Positions 10,171-22,135 of a stretch of 64,000 nt of DNA are shown piece by piece. A program made the translations under genes and the position numbers. The stretch lies in assembly GCF_030269925.1 (NCBI RefSeq), contig NC_085126.1:6388501-6452500 (forward strand). Direction: 5' to 3'. This stretch comes from Bombyx mori. Lineage: Eukaryota; Arthropoda; Insecta; Lepidoptera; Bombycidae. Numbering within the stretch: the first letter of the stretch is position 1; every line of letters begins with the position of its first letter. Under the pieces are notes generated by a model. The model saw only the letters and a program-made list of their open reading frames with translations. It did no database searches and had not been told where the DNA came from.

Positions 10171-11828
10171 TACACTCGCGAGCAAAAGTTTGGAATCACT
10201 TACTTGAAATTGGTTCCGCGAGATCTTGTATACTAAATATTTTTTTGATGATCATAAAAATGAGATCATTTTAAAGGTTGAACTCTTAACTTTAAACTGA
10301 TACCAAATTCATTAAAATCAAGTCAGTATTTGAGAAGTTATCTTGGATTACGTGAAGGAATAAAGAAAAAGACGTATTTCAATTGTTTGATTCGTCGCGA
10401 GTTGCGGCCTATTGACCCCTATAAAAGCACCTGTTATCGGATTTTCTTTGTCAGTCGACTACCACACGTTGACCGGTACATATCTCCGCTACTTTTGACC
10501 CTTTACCTTGTACGACAATTGAGACAACACCTACAGAAGTAGCACAAATCGTAGCCCTATTGCAAGAAGGGCTCAGCCAGCGGGTTGTCGCTCGTCGGCT
10601 CCAAATAAGCCAGTCCTGTGTTTCAAAAGCTTGCAAGCGCTTTCAGGAGACTGCTAGCTTTATCCCGAGACCAAGATCTGGACGGCGCCGGTGCACATCG
10701 GAGAGGAATGACCGTTTTATCGTGTCAACCTCTCTCCGAAATCGGCATTAACCTGGTGTCGACGTTCAACAGGAGCTCCGAGATTTTCGTAGGGTAGCAG
10801 CCAGCAAGTGGACAGTTCGTCGACGACTCAAGCAAGCGAATCTGACTCCAAAAAGGCCTGTCACAGGCCCGAAACTCACGGTAGCTCACCTACAAGCACG
10901 CCTTCAATTTGCTCGTACCCATCTTAATTGAGAGGTTGAGCAATGGAGGCAAATCCTGTTCTCCGACGAGAACAGGATGTGTTTGCACGGTAGCGACCGA
11001 AGAAGTTGGGTCTATAGGCGGCCTGGGGAGTAATTTGCGCAGTGCTGTTTCGCTGAAACAGTGGCTTATGGGGACGGCTCTTGTATGGTGTGGGCCGGCA
11101 TTTCTTTCGACGGTTAAACCGAGCTTGTTTTCGTGCCTGGCGGGGGACGAGGAGGCGGTATAACTTCGGACCGGTACATTTCCAATATTCTGCTGGAACA
11201 TGTCGTTTCCTATGCGGGATATACCGGTGATGACATCCTCCTTATGCACGATAACGCTCGTTGTCACACTGCCCGTGTAACAACTGAATACCTCGAAGAA
11301 GTCGATATCGCCACATTGGACTGGCCTGCGCTCAACCCTGACTTGAATTCTATTGAGCACGTGTGGGATGAACTGAAGAGAAGGGTTCGTTCCAGAACTT
11401 CTGCTCCTTCATGCCTGAATGAGCTGAAATCGGCGTTGATTGAGAAGTGGGAAGGTATCCCACAAGAATCAATTCAAAAGCTGATCAGGTCTATGAAGAA
11501 TCGTCTTCGAGGAGTTATTAGGGCAAGGGAAGGAAACACAAAGTACTGATATTTAATTTTAAGGCTAAATAAAAATTTTATTTACTAATTTTTGTTGATT
11601 TATTCATTCAATATTGTTCCATATTTCCTTGTTTTCCTACCTCCTTCACTTAATCCGGAATAGCTCCTTAACTACTGGCTTTATTTGAATGAATTTGGTA
11701 TCAATTTAAAGTTGACAGTTGAACCTTTAAAATTATGTGATTTTTTACAATAATTAAAAATGTATTCAGTAAGCAAGATCGCGCGGAACCAATTTCAAGT
11801 AAGTGATTCCAAACTTATGCTCGCGTGT
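10171..11828 (+). mobile_element. Tc1-like transposon with ~175-bp inverted repeats
   Basis: The left end is TACACTCGCGAGCAAAAG followed by TTTGGAATCACTTACTTG. The reverse complement of the right end gives TACACGCGAGCATAAG followed by the same TTTGGAATCACTTACTTG block. Similarity continues inward for roughly 175 bases on each side, to about 10345 and 11655. TA dinucleotides flank both ends, the Tc1/mariner target. The element is ~1.66 kb and encloses one broken transposase gene. Confidence 0.9.
10524..11549 (+). pseudogene. Tc1-like DD34E transposase, inactivated by stops
   Basis: The protein starts near PTEVAQIVALLQEGLSQR (paired-like HTH; ARRLQISQSCVSKACKRF is the recognition helix region). 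A second HTH follows (SKWTVRRRLKQANLTPKRP) and then the DDE core. The first D is in LFSDENRMCLHGSD (near 10958), the second in MHDNARCHTAR, and the catalytic E in NSIEHVWDELKRRVRS. There are 34 residues between the second D and the E, i.e. DD34E, which is the Tc1 signature. The length is that of a normal ~340-residue transposase, but stops at 10749-10751, near 10930 and near 11030 break it. All catalytic residues are still present, so inactivation is by stops and one or more frame changes rather than active-site loss. Confidence 0.9.
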
Positions 11829-11829
11829 A

Positions 11830-12379
11830 TATTTTGTACACACAGCTGTTAGAAGAAACACGACGACAATTAAGAAACAGAATACAAGGGCTCTACTTAT
11901 TTCATGTTGAAATCTCTTCCAGTAGGCCCTTCTAGTGCTAGTTGTTCAGTGTTGACGTCCTTAAATGTTAACAGGACTAGATTTTGGAACGGCCTAGATC
12001 TAGAAGGACTTAGGTCTTAACCGATTCTAGAAAAGAACGATATTATTACGGACGCCAGCGAAATATGTTTATTTGTCAATGAACTGGGACGATTTTTTTA
12101 CCGAATAAAAATAAAAACGAATTTTGCGTTAAAAATTTTGGACTAGACTCGATGTACTTTTAGAGGTACTTTTTTTTGTATATAGGTAATACACATTAAT
12201 GCCGCGCAGAGAAAGTTTATATGATATTATATGTGTAGAAATGTACATTGCGTGATATTGGTTAATCAAACTCCTAATATCGTACTTTTTTTTCAAATTT
12301 TTTTAATTAATATTTTTTTTAGTGTGTAATTACACTAGTTATACCTAATTATTTATACCTAGCTATTTTCGTTTTATAG
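11830..12379. other. No gene seen; probable 5' part of the Helitron
   Basis: AT-rich. It ends in a good splice acceptor (TTCGTTTTATAG at 12379), which suggests that an upstream Helitron exon or the promoter should lie here. I could not identify a first exon or a 5' TC terminus. Confidence 0.35.
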
Positions 12380-15300
12380 AGAAGAAAAACTTAAAGAGCT
12401 AAAAAGAAAAAGAAATCGTGAACGTCAAAGGGCATATTATCACCGTCAGAAAGATTTGAAGAAAAATGAAAATAAAATAAAAAAAGAACGAAAAAAAAAA
12501 GAAAGACCACCAAAATCAAATGCTGAACGTCAAAGGGAATTTCGTCAACGTAAAGCAGAAAAATCCTACGTGGATATGTAATTTGATTTAATAATATTTA
12601 AAAACAAATTGTAGTATATGCCTCAATATTATTTAACTTTACGATTTCCTCATTTTTTTCACAGGAAAAAACGAAAATTGTGCAGTAATGAAGAGAATGT
12701 CGTGCAATGTAGGGCTGTTGAAAATACAGAAAACGTAACGATACAGGAAAATCAATTTCACAGCCAACAACTTCATATCTATGAACAGTGTAATGAATGC
12801 ATTACTCCCGAAGTTATTCTACATAGGAACACAGGAATTCCTGGCGATGGCGATTGCCTATTCCACTCGCTCATAAGTGTTTTGCAACTTCAAATTGAGA
12901 GTTGTGAATTGAGAAATCAGTTACGCGATTCACCCTATTTAAACTCCTGCCACAATCCGCAAGAAGCATATAAGATTCTATCAAGCACTAATGATTACGG
13001 AGATTTGGATTGTTTGTACTTATTTTCAAAAATGTACAATCAAAATGTTTGTGTACATTATTGTTTTTACAACATAACTACAAAGAATGAAGACACTATC
13101 TTTTGGCATTTTAAAGCGAATGATACACAAAACTGGATTCATCTTCATCTTCGTGAACAACATTTCACACCTTTTTATGAAGTATCAGATTTATTGAAGC
13201 CAATAAAAGACGCTACCCAAAATGAAGCCCATGTTGATGCCAATATTCAACTATTGCGTGATAATTATGATGAAGATGCTACCGAAGACAACCATAACAA
13301 TCATGAAAATGAAATTGAGATTGATAGAGAAGATCGAATTGGTGAAAATATTATGGATTTTATTGTTGATGGTACTACTCCAGTTTACACAAATTATCGT
13401 AAACACAGCACAAGTCATATTGATTTTTATAAAGACTTTACCGGTAATTCATTTGGTCATTCTTGCATTATTTGCGACAGACTATGGTGGAAAAGAGACT
13501 TGAAAATGTCGACCAGTAAACATGAGAGTATTTTGAAAACAATCCTGCAGGTAATCTTAATTATTTAGTTTTTTTTTAATCATTAACTTTATATTTTTCT
13601 CTCTATATCTAGATAATACGAATTTGATTTTTTAGAATTACACACCTGGTGAAATTGTTCAAGTCTGCTATACGTGTTATACATCTTTGGAAAAAGAAAA
13701 AATTCCTCTCATGTCAACCTACAATGGTTTTGCATATCCGAAAATTCCATCACATTTACCAACGTTAAACCTTATCGAGCAACGATTGATTTCACCGAGA
13801 ATACCGTTCATGCAAATTCGTAGGCTGAGACACGTTAATGATCAGTACGGTATTTACGCCCAGATAATTAATGTTCCTATCGAAGTCGATACAATGGTGA
13901 AACAATTGCCAAGAAACATTCAAGACGACCATTGCTTTTATGTGCATTTGAAAAAGAAGTTGATTCACAAAACTTGTCATGTCCACGGGCTTGTGAATAA
14001 TAGTCATATTGAAGAGTGGTTGTCGTATTTAGTATCTACGCCTCTTTATATTTATCATGACATTAAAATCGATGAATCCTTTTTTACCGACAATGGATGT
14101 ACTTCGCAATTGAATATGGACGAAATAAGTGAACACGTGCCAATTGAAGACAATTTAGTTGCGCAGCAACAAACTCTTTTGTGGAATGATGATTATTTTT
14201 TGAGTCTAGCACCCGGTGAATATAACGGTATTTCAATGGATGAACATGCGGAAGAATTATCTTTTCCGACAATCTATGGCGGTCAATTTCGAACATACAG
14301 AGATGGTGTTACTGTTACTCCATTCATGCAAGCTACCAGCGAACTCCGGCGTACTGATAGGCGCGCTACTGACCCACAACACCTCTTATACATCGCTGCT
14401 AAAATCATGAGGTTGCGAGTTAGTGGATGTGTCAACGTTGCGTTTAAGCATGTCGGACAAGGTACTTCAATTACGAAAGAGACCATTGAATCCGAAGAAT
14501 ATATAAATAATTGTTTAGAAACAAATCTCGCATTCCTTCGCTGCATACCAAATTCCGCTTGGTTTTGGTCAGATCGCAAAAAAGATCTTTTTGCAATGAT
14601 CAGGCAATTAGGCCCACCAACTGCTTTTATGGGTCTAAGCGCCAATGAAACCGGCTGGGAAAATTTGTTGAAATTATTGTACAAATTGAAAAACGAGGGG
14701 GCGGAAATTTCAGATAAGTTTTTAGCAGAAATGAGTTATATGTATAAAGCTCAACTTGTGAATGAAGATGCCGTAACTTGTGCTATTTATTTTAATAAAA
14801 AGGTAAATTGTCTATTAAAAGTTTTGCAATCAAAGAAAAGAAGTCCATTCGGAAAACATAGAGTAGTACATTATTTCAAAAGAATAGAATTTCAACATCT
14901 TGGTAGCCCACATGCACATATTCTTCTTTGGTTGGAAAATGTTCCTGAAGATTTATTAAGCAATGATCCTGAAGTAATTAAATTAATTGACGAATTGGTT
15001 TCTGTGTCAGCGTCAGAGGCGTCTGGAAATATAAAACTAGTAACACACAAACACACATCCACGTGTTATAAAAAAATGAATCCCAATAAAAAGCAAGAAT
15101 GTAGATTTGGTGCACCATTTATGCCAACAAAAAAAACTATTTATTTGATACCTATGAAAGACACTGATCCCGATTACTCAGAAGCACTTTTCAAAGAATA
15201 TAAGAATCGATTTAAATTTATAAGAAATAATCTCGAATATTTTGACTACACGAATTTTGATGAATTTTACTCGCATAATTATATTATTTCTGATGATCAT

Positions 15301-16344
15301 TACTACAATATTATTCGTGCTGGTATCAATAGACCAAAATTATTCTATAAAAGAACACCAGCAGAAAAATGGCACAACACTTTCAATCCGTTCGTATTAC
15401 ATCATTTTAAATCGAACATGGACTTTCAGATTATACTAGATGAATATGCTTGTGCAACAAATGTTGTTGAATATGCCAATAAGCATAATAGAGGGATTAG
15501 TAATTTGCAAAGACAAATAATTGACATAATGGACGAGAATCCAGAATTCGACATTGTCGATATTACGAACAAAATGAGTATTGACATACTTCAGTCTGTT
15601 GAAATGTCGGCACAAGAAGCTGCTTGGTATTTATTAAGAGAACCTGTGGCTAAGTCATCGGTGGCGACAGTCTACATTCCAACGGTATTGCCTACTGAAC
15701 GCGCAAGAATTAGAAAATCTATGAAGGAACTTGAAGCTTTAGACGATGACTGTACGAACGTTGGGAAAGAGAATTGGTTCGATAAGTACGAGAAAAGACC
15801 TGAAGAGCTCCGCGATGTTACGTTAGCACAATTTGTTGCAAAATATTACATAAATAAAAAGGGGACTTACAGTAAAAGAGATACTGCAAGAATAATAAGA
15901 TATAAGAACTACGATATGGCTGAAAATTACAACGATTATAGGCGTGAGATGGTTCTGTTGCATGTTCCATTTCAAAGTGAAGAAAATGATATTATCGCTG
16001 AAAATAAGTTCATTCAAATATACGAGGACAACAAAGATACGATATTAGAACGTAAGAAAGAATTTGAATCAAATTTGGACATAGAGAAAACTTTACAAAT
16101 TTGTACACAGTTGTGCCGAGAAAACGATGAAGAACAAGAAGACGAAGAATTATTAGGAGCGGCGCATGATGATCCGATTGAAATACCTGATTTCAATTGT
16201 ATTGCTCAATTCAATCGAGATACTGTTCCAAAAGGTGGGGTAGCTATTTACCAAAATAAAAACGTGTGGCACTCGGGGACTACCGCAGTAAAGCTATTGC
16301 ATAGCATTTTTTTATCAACTTATGCAATTATAATTAGACAATAA
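12380..16344 (+). CDS. Helitron protein: basic exon + OTU protease + HUH Rep domain, no helicase
   Basis: Three exons with compatible phases: 12380-12577 (phase 2 end), 12665-13550 (acceptor CACAG, donor GTAATC) and 13636 onward. Exon 1 is a Lys/Arg-rich segment ([17 protein letters not shown]). Exon 2 has an OTU cysteine-protease start ([16 protein letters not shown], with the D..C pair) and acidic C-terminal residues. Exon 3 is the Helitron replication-initiator: the HUH metal site is in [13 protein letters not shown] at ~14900, and the tyrosine region is [17 protein letters not shown] at ~15450, where only one of the two tyrosines usual in many Helitrons is present. The C-terminal conserved block is [18 protein letters not shown]. 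The Pif1-like helicase that should follow is absent. The frame enters a TIR-bearing insertion at 16263 and stops at 16344. Everything before that is open, which is unusual among the dead elements here. Role in a complete element: single-strand nicking and rolling-circle transposition. Confidence 0.85.
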
Positions 16345-16881
16345 TAATAATTTAATATTAAAACAATAATAAAATAAGACCACGCTATATCTATAAACAT
16401 TAACTGTCCCCTTCACACTCATAAGCTAGACCGCGCGAGAGAGAGATGGGCACTTTTCATGATGCGCATGTTGTGCGACGTCACGCCGCGCGCTTATTCA
16501 CAAACACTACACAAGCGCAACGTGTGAATGTGTTGAACGCGGGCTACATATAGGAGGAGTGGCGGGTGTTGCGGTTTGTTTTCGTTACGGAATTTCTTGA
16601 TTTGGTCGCCGCGCTCAAAGCCCGCTATAAAAGCTGTGCAATAGCTTAATAATAATGTTAATAATATTATGAATCCTAATATTAAAATAAATATTGCACA
16701 CGTTAGCGATGTTAATGTTAGGCGCTTATTTGTTGGAGATATTTGTGCGTGCTTATGCAAACTTAGAAATGGCTTACACATAGTCATGGTAGCAATTTAC
16801 ATTTCTCCCAATCCAAAATTGGACGAGGTAGAGCATATAAGCTATTGCAGCTTTACCGAGGGAGTTCCTGAGTGCCACACG
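16263..16881. mobile_element. Inverted-terminus insertion in the Helitron 3' part
   Basis: The left end CGTGTGGCACTCGGGGACTA, then GCAGTAAAGCTATTGCA, is mirrored at 16836-16881 (reverse complement CGTGTGGCACTCAGGAACTC, then CGGTAAAGCTGCAATAGC). The enclosed 619 bases have a GC-rich stretch (16430-16640) and an endonuclease-like coding piece. Either one element carries host DNA, or two insertions of one family flank a surviving piece of the Helitron. No clean target duplication was found, because both flanks are A/T runs. Confidence 0.6.
16669..16845 (+). pseudogene. Endonuclease-like fragment between inverted ends
   Basis: Translates to RRLFVGDICACLCKLRNGL followed by HIVMVAIYISPN, wording that resembles the central part of an apurinic-type endonuclease domain found in some Helitrons and LINEs. 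The Helitron frame just left of the insertion ends [12 protein letters not shown], which resembles an earlier motif of the same fold. The two pieces would be adjacent in an uninterrupted protein. This is an inference from motif order; no catalytic residue set is complete. Confidence 0.4.
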
Positions 16882-17112
16882 TTTTTTTTTTAATAGTTCA
16901 ATGAAACTTTTTGATTTGATTTTTGATTGATTTAAAAAATTATAGAATATATAAGATACAGATTACACAGAGAAAGACAGAAATCATAAATGGGGACCAG
17001 AAATACTTTTCATTGTGCAAGACTGTATGTGAATATGTTTCAATAAATAAACTAAATCTCAATGTTGAACTTACTCAGATATAATATACCTAAATTGTTC
17101 AATTTTAACTAG

Positions 17113-18634
17113 ATATTCTACACAACCCTGCATTGGAAAGCTCTAAAGATCAAAAGAATCATTTATTGGTTTTGGAGAACCAACTGTTAGAAGAAATGAA
17201 ATCAAGTGAAGAACTCAGGGGAAATATGAATACTCATTTTGAAACTAACAGATTCCCGTGGTCAGTATTTGTTTAAAAGAATAATATATAGGTCATTTTA
17301 TCCTGGTTGACATATAAGTAGACTTACTCAATGCATATATGGTGAACTCTAGAATTTAAAACAGAAATCAGAAATAACTATTTATATATAACCTTTGTAT
17401 TGATGTGATCTGTTATTTATCTTTTATTGTTCTTTAGGTAGCGAACAATCTCTTGATCCCAACTTATAACATTACATAACAAACTGTTAAACAGATAGCA
17501 CAAAACTGTTATTAAATTGGTCATGTGAAAAAACCTCTTGATTTAGTTCATATAGTATTTTTTTAAATCAGTATCGGATATATAGAGTTATATATGACAG
17601 TCTAGTTAATAGACTCTAGTATATCGCTATTCATCAGAGGCGGCAAATGATTTCACTGATTCTGGTCTTTCAACCACACTTCTCGTACATAGTCAAATGA
17701 TATTAAAGCAATTTTACCAATAAATCTTTTTCGTTTAAAGGTATAAGATTAACAGGTACCACATAAAAACTGTAGTACTCAACAAGCTGAAGAATGCGGC
17801 CACCGCCCTCTACAACTCGAGGTAAGCTTAAGGGCGGCCTTCTGTTAAAACGCCTACGAAGCCTGGTCCTAACACTAATGAGCTCCTTCAACGGAAGGGG
17901 GACAGAGTCGTTATCGATGTGGTATGTCAATAGCCACTCATCTTGAGACATTAGTTCGAAGTCTCAGTTTTATTCTATAGCAGATTGACTGTTCATCCTT
18001 CAAACCGGAACGTGTGTTCCTGCTTCGTGGAAAAATAAGCAGGATAATGTTATCTATTCGTGCAGGGTTACATTAGACCCTACTACCAGTGCATTCCTAA
18101 TTTTATAAATATTTCTTGATTTTATAATACCAAAATGTATGGCGGTGTCTGACTGTGGGGTCACACAAGAGTATACCAGTAAATTACACCAGTATATTGT
18201 ATTGCCTTAAATGAATCGTTCCTTTACAGGGGTCATCAGTGCTCACCGATGCTACTGCAGAAGCTTTGTTATCAGCTGAAGGAGGTGACCAGGGAATCGC
18301 TATATGAGTACTGGTACGCCTCCCGCGAGAACTCTCCTTCGTCGGCCGAGTCTATACAAAGACCAACCAAATTACAGAGAGCTGTGGCCCAGAAGTAAGT
18401 TTACATTTCCACTGGTCTCAAGTTATGTTTGTCATTAAGCTGCAGAAAGAATACCCACCGTTGGGTTTTTCCATCACAATAACGGAGCTTTAAACCAAAA
18501 TGATTTGTCATACATTGCTGCCTACCCCCCGGTCTAAACGTAAACGACCATCAAGTTAAACTTAAACAAATGTACGTACGTAACTTATTTGTTTAATAAG
18601 CAACCGGACACCAAAAAAGAATTATAAATTTTAA
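17113..18634 (+). pseudogene. Gene 1, copy A: SANT-like gene with fused exons (exons 2-6)
   Basis: Exons by comparison with copies B and C: exon 2 17113-17260, exons 3/4 fused 17756-17821, exon 5 18230-18394, exon 6 18601-18634. The fused exon reads YHIKTVVLNKLKN directly into AATALYNSR. A deletion removed most of exon 3, intron 3 and the first two-thirds of exon 4, yet kept the frame. This removes the first helix of the presumed Myb/SANT-like domain. In exon 5 the conserved QKRWYQLKE became QKLCYQLKE, losing the tryptophan typical of the third SANT helix. The exon 2 donor is GTCAGT instead of GTAAGT. No basic first exon of the B/C type is present; the Helitron occupies that position. Probably a pseudogene, although still formally translatable. 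Confidence 0.6.
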
Positions 18635-18824
18635 ACGCTAGTGGCGACATCCCTAATTAACGAACTGCCCATCACCCGCGGCTCCGAACTGCCCGCGGAC
18701 AGTGGCGGAGTGCGGCACTATACGAACATCACAAAGCAGCCAGTGGCTTTCGGTCTGGGGTCGATCCTCCTACGAGATCCCCGCGCCTAGGGAGCGCGCG
18801 AGGTATGTAGGACTGGTCCATAGA

Positions 18825-20285
18825 GAGAGTTAACACTAGCATAGGTCATGATTCATGACGGAACGTATGCAAGTTTTTGCAGACGGTCACCATGTAACGA
18901 AGGGACAATGTACTTCACTTGCAGATCATAGGGTAGAGTCGACCAAGCAGAAACGCGGCTCGGTAGCGCACTGATTTAATGTGAATTGTGTGTGTAAAAA
19001 AAATGTGTGTGCCCGAATATCAACCCTCTGTCGAGGGTGACGCTTAGCTGTTTAGCCTTCAAAGCCCACGGCATAGGCTGGCCAAAGATTTTAATAGTGG
19101 GTATGGAGTTACCGCACTTATCTCGTGACGAGATAGTAGCATTAGTTCTCTCGGACTCGCCCTCTCGGGTGAACCCTTTTGAAGAACATGGCTGTGCTTT
19201 TCGTGGGGTTGATGTCGGTGCGCCACTGCCGGAACCACTGTCCGATCGTTGGTGGCCGTGATCTGGAGCTTACTATGCATGAACGACATCTTCCTACTAG
19301 AGTAGTAGATAGCCGTATTATTCGCGAAAAAGGCTAAGCGGGTCGCCGGCGACCGGCGTATTTCGTTAATAAATAGGCTAAAAAGTAGCGGGTCAGAAAG
19401 TAGAGAGTAGAGCCTTGCGGAACTCCGACTGAGATTTGTCGTGAAAGTCTCGTATGATGAGCACAAGATTATCTGACACGTCCATGCTATCATCATCTCA
19501 GGCCTTACAGCCCAGGATGGGCCTTAGCCTGGTCCAGTATGTCTCTCCAGAATGCTCTGTTCAGGGCTTTCTCCTTCCAGTTCCTGACACCGATAACTTT
19601 GACGTCCATGTTATGCAGTTTGTAAATTAAACCGTTGTGCCAGACTTTGTTGAACGCTTTCGCGATATCGGAGAAGAGAGCTTCCGTGGGAAAGGGTTTA
19701 CGTATATTTAGCTTTACTGAATGGAAGAGTGCTCCACGCGGAAGCTGAACTGTTCGTCGATCAGGATGCCTTTCGAGGTGATGAAGTCCCCCGTTTGCAC
19801 AATAGTCGCTTGTATAACTTGCTTATCATTGAAAAGAGGCGGAGATCGGGCGGTAACTTGCGGGCTCTTTTTTAGGTTTTTCAGCTTTGTGTATGCCGTA
19901 ACGTTTAAAATGGAGACCAACATAATTATTAGTTGGGCGGGTAAAATTTTTAACCGTAGTTATGGATTTCGTCGTATCCGGGCGCTTCCCGTGGTTGTAA
20001 GTTCGCGATTCCTTCTTTTATTTCGTAATAAAGGAAGGAACCCGCGGACGCGTTACCCCCCGTTTTAGGGGGCTGGGCTGGCTGGGAAGCTCTGCGCTCG
20101 ACCTCCCTGATGACTAACTCGGTCTGTTCCGGGTTCACAATATTGCACAATTTGAGAATTGGTGGTGCACTGCTCGTGTAGTGCATCGGCCAACAACTCT
20201 GCCTTTTCATCGTTATACGGCACCTTTGAGAGCTTTACGCGCGCCGCGTTCAGAAGTAGGTCCTGTTTAAACAAATACCGTCAAC
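18825..20285 (-). pseudogene. Jockey-clade LINE reverse transcriptase, degenerate
   Basis: Minus-strand pieces in order: DEKAELLADALHEQCTT (20230), a REAPGYDEI-type motif (~19970), KVWHNGLIYKLHNMDVK (~19640), PLLFSLFINEIRRSP (~19390), FFANNTAIYYSSR (~19330), then TPYPLLKSLASLCR (19070) and an MTYASV-like piece near 18855. The catalytic FADD motif reads FANN, so both aspartates are lost. Multiple frame changes. The insertion splits sequence that is continuous in block copy B near 46640-46720, and a shorter piece of the same LINE occurs in copy C at 63090-63285. Confidence 0.75.
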
Positions 20286-20434
20286 GGTTCTCTTTTGTTG
20301 CTATTTCATAACCGCAGTATATATGCCGCGGCATTCTTTTGGCGGCACAGGTTCAAAAGCGACGGTCGCATATTTTAACTCGTACATCGAGGACAAGAGA
20401 AGATTACCACTACACGTAACGCACATACCTGCCC

Positions 20435-20765
20435 GATCCTGCGGACCGAATGGTAAACAGTCGCAGTCGCCCTAAACACGTCATTTCAGATCCTTCCGAT
20501 CCACTATCGCGATCCACGATCCGCGATCCGCGATCCGCTTTTATCTATCTCGAACACCAGTCTCCGTTCTCATCGAAAGGGTTCAGTGAGTAAATTAACC
20601 CACAGGCACAGCCCACTGAGTTTCTCGCCGAATCTTCTCAGTGCGTCGTATTGCCGATCCGGTGGTAGATTCTGCGAAGCACTGCTCTTGCTAGGGCCAG
20701 TGTTAGCAACACTTCCAGTTTGAGCCCCGTGAGCTCACTTACCCCGGTTGCGCTAGCATAACCCC
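20435..20765 (+). repeat. Jockey LINE 3' end
   Basis: The CCCGATCCTGCGGACCGAAT block, then the 3' UTR with CCGATCCGGTGGTAGATTCT. A short tandem GATCC(A/G)CGATCCGCGATCC expansion at 20505-20535 is not present in copies B (46950) or C (63510). No A-tail. The same position in blocks B and C carries the same truncated copy, so the insertion predates the block duplication. Confidence 0.8.
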
Positions 20766-21003
20766 CTAGGTTACCAGTTTCAAGAGTAATGTACTTATTC
20801 GAAAATGCGGAAAAATGTAATGATTTGACAGTAAAACGCGAGATTAAACTGCAAAAGTAGTAGTTTTAATTACGCTAAATAAAATCAAAACATTGTAAAG
20901 TTTCTTCTCGTAAACTTAGGTTTCAAGTTCAGTAACTCGCATCCTGGCAAGACACCATACTATTCATTGTGTATTAGTACTAGGGGGGATCAAAAAGTAG
21001 TGA

Positions 21004-21385
21004 GAATGAGATAGAATATGATGACTATTGATAACTTAATAATTTATTTTTCTACATAGTCTCCGAGTCTCTCTACACAGCGAGACAGCGCTTTTCCAAG
21101 GCTTCAATCCCTTTCAAAAAAAAAGTTTTGTCTTGGTCCTGCAAAAAGTTCTCCACGGCATCCATCACCACGTTATTGTCTTCGTACCTGTTTCCCCTTA
21201 AGTCCCTTCTTTCAATTTGGGGAACAGATAAAAATTGCTAGGCGCCAGATCTGGTGAATAAGGGGGTTGATCAACCAATTCGAAGCCAGCTTGCTGAATG
21301 GCAGCCATCACAACTGCCGACATGTACTCGGGTGCGTTGTCGTGATGAAACAGCACGCCCCTTTGAAGTTTCCCTCTCCTTTTCT
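21004..21385 (-). pseudogene. Mariner transposase C-terminal fragment
   Basis: The minus strand gives HHDNAPEYMSAVVMAAIQQ then GFELVDQPPYSPDLAPSNFYLF, followed by a divergent end with GDYVEK. The second catalytic D (HHDN) is present; the third is in the PDLAPSN(F) motif, where the usual D of SDF is N. It is cut off by a Bm1 SINE at 21386. Confidence 0.8.
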
Positions 21386-21387
21386 CT

Positions 21388-21670
21388 TTGATGGCATTTT
21401 TTTTTATTGCTTAGATGGATGGACGAGCTCACAGCCCACCTGGTGTTAAGTGGTTACTGGAGCCCATAGACATCTACAACGTAAATGCGCCACCCACCTC
21501 GAGATACAAGTTCTAAGGTCTCAGTATAGTTACAACGGCTACCCCACCCTTCGAACCGAAACGCATTACTGTTTCACGGTGGAAATAGGCGGGGTGGTGG
21601 GACCTAGCCGTGCGGACTCCCAATAGGTCTTATCACCAGGGTTTGGTTTTTATTACACGATGTTATTCCT
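21388..21670 (-). repeat. Bm1 SINE, 5'-truncated
   Basis: Reverse-oriented copy starting with T-run and TTGCTTAGATGGATGGACGA, extending to the GTTTTTATTACACGATGTTA region. The tRNA head is missing. Confidence 0.9.
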
Positions 21671-22135
21671 TCAAAATAGCAGTTTTATTGGCAAGAAAAG
21701 TGGCAAGTGTTGTACTATTTTGAAATCTACACTAAATGGGCCATCTTTTAAAAAAACTTGCCATAGGTAGTGGTAGTACATTTTTTTCCAACGTAGAGTG
21801 TCAAAGTTGACTGACATAAATTTTATAAACCATAACGTCGTCAAAATTTAATTTATTTTACTTAGTCAACAATGATTATTACTTTCATTTGTGGTTACGA
21901 TTAATAGCACTATTATTTGAGATAACATTATTAAAAAAATCACTGTAAAATTGTGAAAATTGCGATCACAGTACCTAAAAATGCGACCAAGGGTGTCAAA
22001 TTTTTAACTTTTTCGAAAAATGTCTATCATCGCTTGACTAAGTGACATTGAATTTTTTTTCTTATTTTTTCATAACTGGTATACCTTGGCCTCTCGCCCG
22101 GTACCAGGTTATCGTTGAGTTTTGGGACACCCTGT
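21671..22135. other. AT-rich stretch inside the mariner, no gene
   Basis: No homologue within the window recognised. It contains GGTATACCTTGGCCTCTCGC and a sequence like a TE end (TTTTGGGACACCCTGTATAT at 22120) directly before the long direct repeat; GGGACACCCTG also occurs at 27184. Confidence 0.35.

Noticed and set aside
9924..10274. A 116-codon plus-strand open frame as a gene
   Set aside because: It runs across the left end of the Tc1 element and has no recognisable domain.
10890..11360. A 156-codon minus-strand open frame
   Set aside because: It is the antisense shadow of the Tc1 transposase.
12380..12577. A bZIP transcription factor
   Set aside because: The basic segment has no leucine heptads after it and is spliced to OTU and Helitron Rep exons.
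14283..14684. A 133-codon minus-strand open frame within the Helitron
   Set aside because: Antisense shadow of the Helitron Rep exon.
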